In this document: one piece after another, positions 13,513-14,695 of the stretch | How positions within the stretch are numbered: the first letter of the stretch is position 1 | Layout of the letters: each line of letters starts with the position of its first letter | Source of the DNA: Paracoccaceae bacterium | GTDB lineage: Bacteria; Pseudomonadota; Alphaproteobacteria; Rhodobacterales; Rhodobacteraceae | NCBI GenBank assembly: GCA_026982255.1 | Contig: JALSHL010000200.1 | Location: 1-14,695 of the forward strand | Direction of reading: 5' to 3' | DNA: 14,695 bases | Program-made: the position numbers and the translations under genes | The notes under the pieces: model-generated | What the model was told of the DNA's origin: nothing | What the model saw: the letters and a program-made list of their open reading frames with translations, nothing else | The model's database searches: none

Positions 13513-13514
13513 TC

Positions 13515-13529
13515 TTAGAATAGTTCTAA
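13515..13529. promoter_or_regulatory. Irr-box-like operator
   Basis: TTAGAA-TAG-TTCTAA is a perfect 6-bp inverted repeat with a 3-base centre. It matches the inner 15 positions of the alphaproteobacterial Irr operator (TTTAGAA-N3-TTCTAAA, as I recall it); only the outermost base of each arm differs. It overlaps the predicted start of transcription, the position expected for repression. Confidence 0.55.
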
Positions 13530-13568
13530 CTCTATCCCAGACAATCATTTCAAACAGGAGAGACAACC

Positions 13569-14195
13569 ATGTCCTTGCATCTCGGCGATACCGCCCCGAA
13601 TTTCACTGCCGACACCACACAGGGGGAAATTACCCTGCATGACTGGAGCGGCGACTCCTGGGTGTTTTTCTTCAGCCATCCGGCCGATTTTACCCCGATC
13701 TGCACCACTGAAATGGGTATGACAGCCAAACACGCCGCCGATTTTGCCGCGCGCAATGTCAAACCGCTCGGCCTGTCCACCGACACGGTCGAGGAGCACC
13801 TGAAATGGGTGGGGGATGTTGACGAGACCCAGAATACCGAAGTGAACTTCCCGATCGTCGCCGATCCCGACCTGAAGGTCGCCAAGGCCTATGACATGAT
13901 TCATCCTGACGCCAGCACCACGGCCACAGTGCGTTCGGTGTTCATTATCGATCCGGACAACAAGATCCGTCTGACCATGACCTATCCGATGAACGTCGGC
14001 CGCAACTTCGACGAGATTATCCGCGTGATCGACGCGCTGCAAACGGCCGATGAAAAAGGCGTGGCCCTTCCGGCCAACTGGCGTCCGGGCAACGAGGCCA
14101 TCGTGCCGCTCAACGTCACCACCGAGGACGCGCAGGCCAAATATCCGGACCTGAAAGTCCTGAAACCCTATCTGCGGGTTACAAAAGACTACTGA
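13569..14195 (+). CDS. 1-Cys peroxiredoxin (Prx6 type)
   Basis: Reduces hydrogen peroxide and organic hydroperoxides. The 208-residue product has the signature SHPADFTPICTTEMG with peroxidatic Cys45 and helper Thr42, and Arg122 in TVRSVFIIDP. No other cysteine is present, so it is a 1-Cys enzyme needing an external thiol. The length and the long C-terminal arm ('LPANWRPGNEAIVPLNV' to the end) are characteristic of the Prx6 branch. GGAG lies 8 bases before the ATG. The gene has its own promoter with an Irr-like operator, suggesting control by iron/heme status, and ends at a strong bidirectional terminator. Confidence 0.96.
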   Translation: MSLHLGDTAPNFTADTTQGEITLHDWSGDSWVFFFSHPADFTPICTTEMGMTAKHAADFAARNVKPLGLSTDTVEEHLKWVGDVDETQNTEVNFPIVADPDLKVAKAYDMIHPDASTTATVRSVFIIDPDNKIRLTMTYPMNVGRNFDEIIRVIDALQTADEKGVALPANWRPGNEAIVPLNVTTEDAQAKYPDLKVLKPYLRVTKDY

Positions 14196-14214
14196 TATAT
14201 CGGCAATCCAATAA

Positions 14215-14243
14215 AAAAGGGCCTCCATTACGGAGGCCCTTTT
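14215..14243. terminator. Bidirectional terminator between peroxiredoxin and glnA
   Basis: A 12-bp stem, AAAAGGGCCTCC (14215-14226) and GGAGGCCCTTTT (14232-14243), with a 5-base loop. A-runs on the left and T-runs on the right let it work for both converging transcripts. Confidence 0.93.
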
Positions 14244-14261
14244 GTCGCCGGCGGGTAATTC

Positions 14262-14695
14262 CTAGCAGGAGTAATACATACCGAATTCAACGGGATGCGG
14301 TGTGTGTTCCATGGTATAGACCTCTTCCCATTTCAATTCCATGTATCCCTCGATCTGGTCCTTGGTAAAGACGTTGCCTTCCAGCAGGAAGTCCATGTCT
14401 TTTTCCAGCTCTTCCAGAGCTTCGCGCAGGGATGCGCAGACGGTGGGGATGCCGGCCAGTTCTTCGGGCGGCAGGTCGTAAAGGTCCTTGTCCGAGGCCT
14501 CGCCCGGGTCGATCTTGTTCTTGATGCCGTCCAGACCGGCCATCAGCAGTGCGGAGAAAGCCAGATAGGGGTTGGCCGTCGGATCGGGGAAGCGGGCCTC
14601 GACACGTTTTGCCTTCGGGCTTTCGGCCCACGGGATACGGACGCAGCCCGAACGGTTACGGGCGGAATAGGCACGCAGAACCGGTGCCTCGAAGC
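14262..14695 (-). CDS. glnA: Glutamine synthetase type I, C-terminal part (runs off the right edge)
   Basis: The last 144 codons of glutamine synthetase, which makes glutamine from glutamate and ammonia. Visible are 'FEAPVLRAYSARNRSGCVRIP', 'VEARFPDPTANPYLAFSALLMAGLDGI', 'KDLYDLPPEE', whose Tyr is the adenylylation site of class I-beta enzymes, and the C-terminal 'HPVEFGMYYSC'. The adenylylation site implies post-translational control by GlnE. The 5' end and promoter lie outside the window. The gene converges on the peroxiredoxin gene. Confidence 0.97.
   Translation of the reverse strand, partial: FEAPVLRAYSARNRSGCVRIPWAESPKAKRVEARFPDPTANPYLAFSALLMAGLDGIKNKIDPGEASDKDLYDLPPEELAGIPTVCASLREALEELEKDMDFLLEGNVFTKDQIEGYMELKWEEVYTMEHTPHPVEFGMYYSC

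Noticed and set aside
1..14695. Mobile element, prophage, CRISPR, toxin-antitoxin or tRNA/rRNA content
   Set aside because: No transposase or integrase, no direct-repeat arrays, no RNA gene signatures; genes are core housekeeping or common accessory genes.

Overview
The window looks like chromosomal core DNA of an alphaproteobacterium, most likely the Rhodobacteraceae (Roseobacter/Rhodobacter group). The evidence is the high GC content, the gene order (dnaB / alr / MlaE-type permease; rpsF-rpsR-rplI; fabD-fabG; acpP; glnA), the long acidic tail on ribosomal protein L9, and Rhodobacteraceae-like versions of the HODM (DUF3445) and hydrolase-OsmC proteins. I see no tRNA, rRNA, IS element, prophage, CRISPR array or toxin-antitoxin pair.

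Left part (1-6620), mostly minus strand. The start of an MlaE-type permease runs off the left edge, preceded by alanine racemase (alr), a porin-like outer-membrane protein with its own terminator, and the replicative helicase dnaB. A 48-residue lipoprotein gene lies on the plus strand and converges on a PAP2 phosphatase. Next is the ribosomal operon rpsF-rpsR-rplI, with a recognisable promoter, a structured leader and a strong terminator.

Middle part (6631-10463). An unrecognised 148-residue protein is divergent from the fabD-fabG operon (malonyl-CoA:ACP transacylase and 3-ketoacyl-ACP reductase). The acyl carrier protein gene acpP lies about 1.3 kb further on. Between them, on the opposite strand, sits a solitary CbiM-type cobalt permease gene behind a clear cobalamin riboswitch and a TTGACA promoter. 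The usual cbiN/Q/O partners are absent here, and so is the fabF gene that often follows acpP.

Right part (10555-14695) is largely redox and detoxification genes: a DsbA-fold oxidoreductase, an alpha/beta-hydrolase-OsmC fusion, a heme-dependent oxidative N-demethylase-like protein divergent from it, and a 1-Cys peroxiredoxin. The peroxiredoxin promoter region carries TTAGAA-TAG-TTCTAA, which matches the core of the alphaproteobacterial Irr (iron/heme) operator. A bidirectional terminator separates it from the 3' end of glnA.

I do not see an obviously new multi-gene system. The observations most worth following are regulatory: the Irr-like site at the peroxiredoxin, the riboswitch-controlled orphan CbiM inside the fatty-acid gene region, an inverted repeat in the hydrolase-OsmC/HODM divergent promoter region, and the leader hairpin of rpsF.
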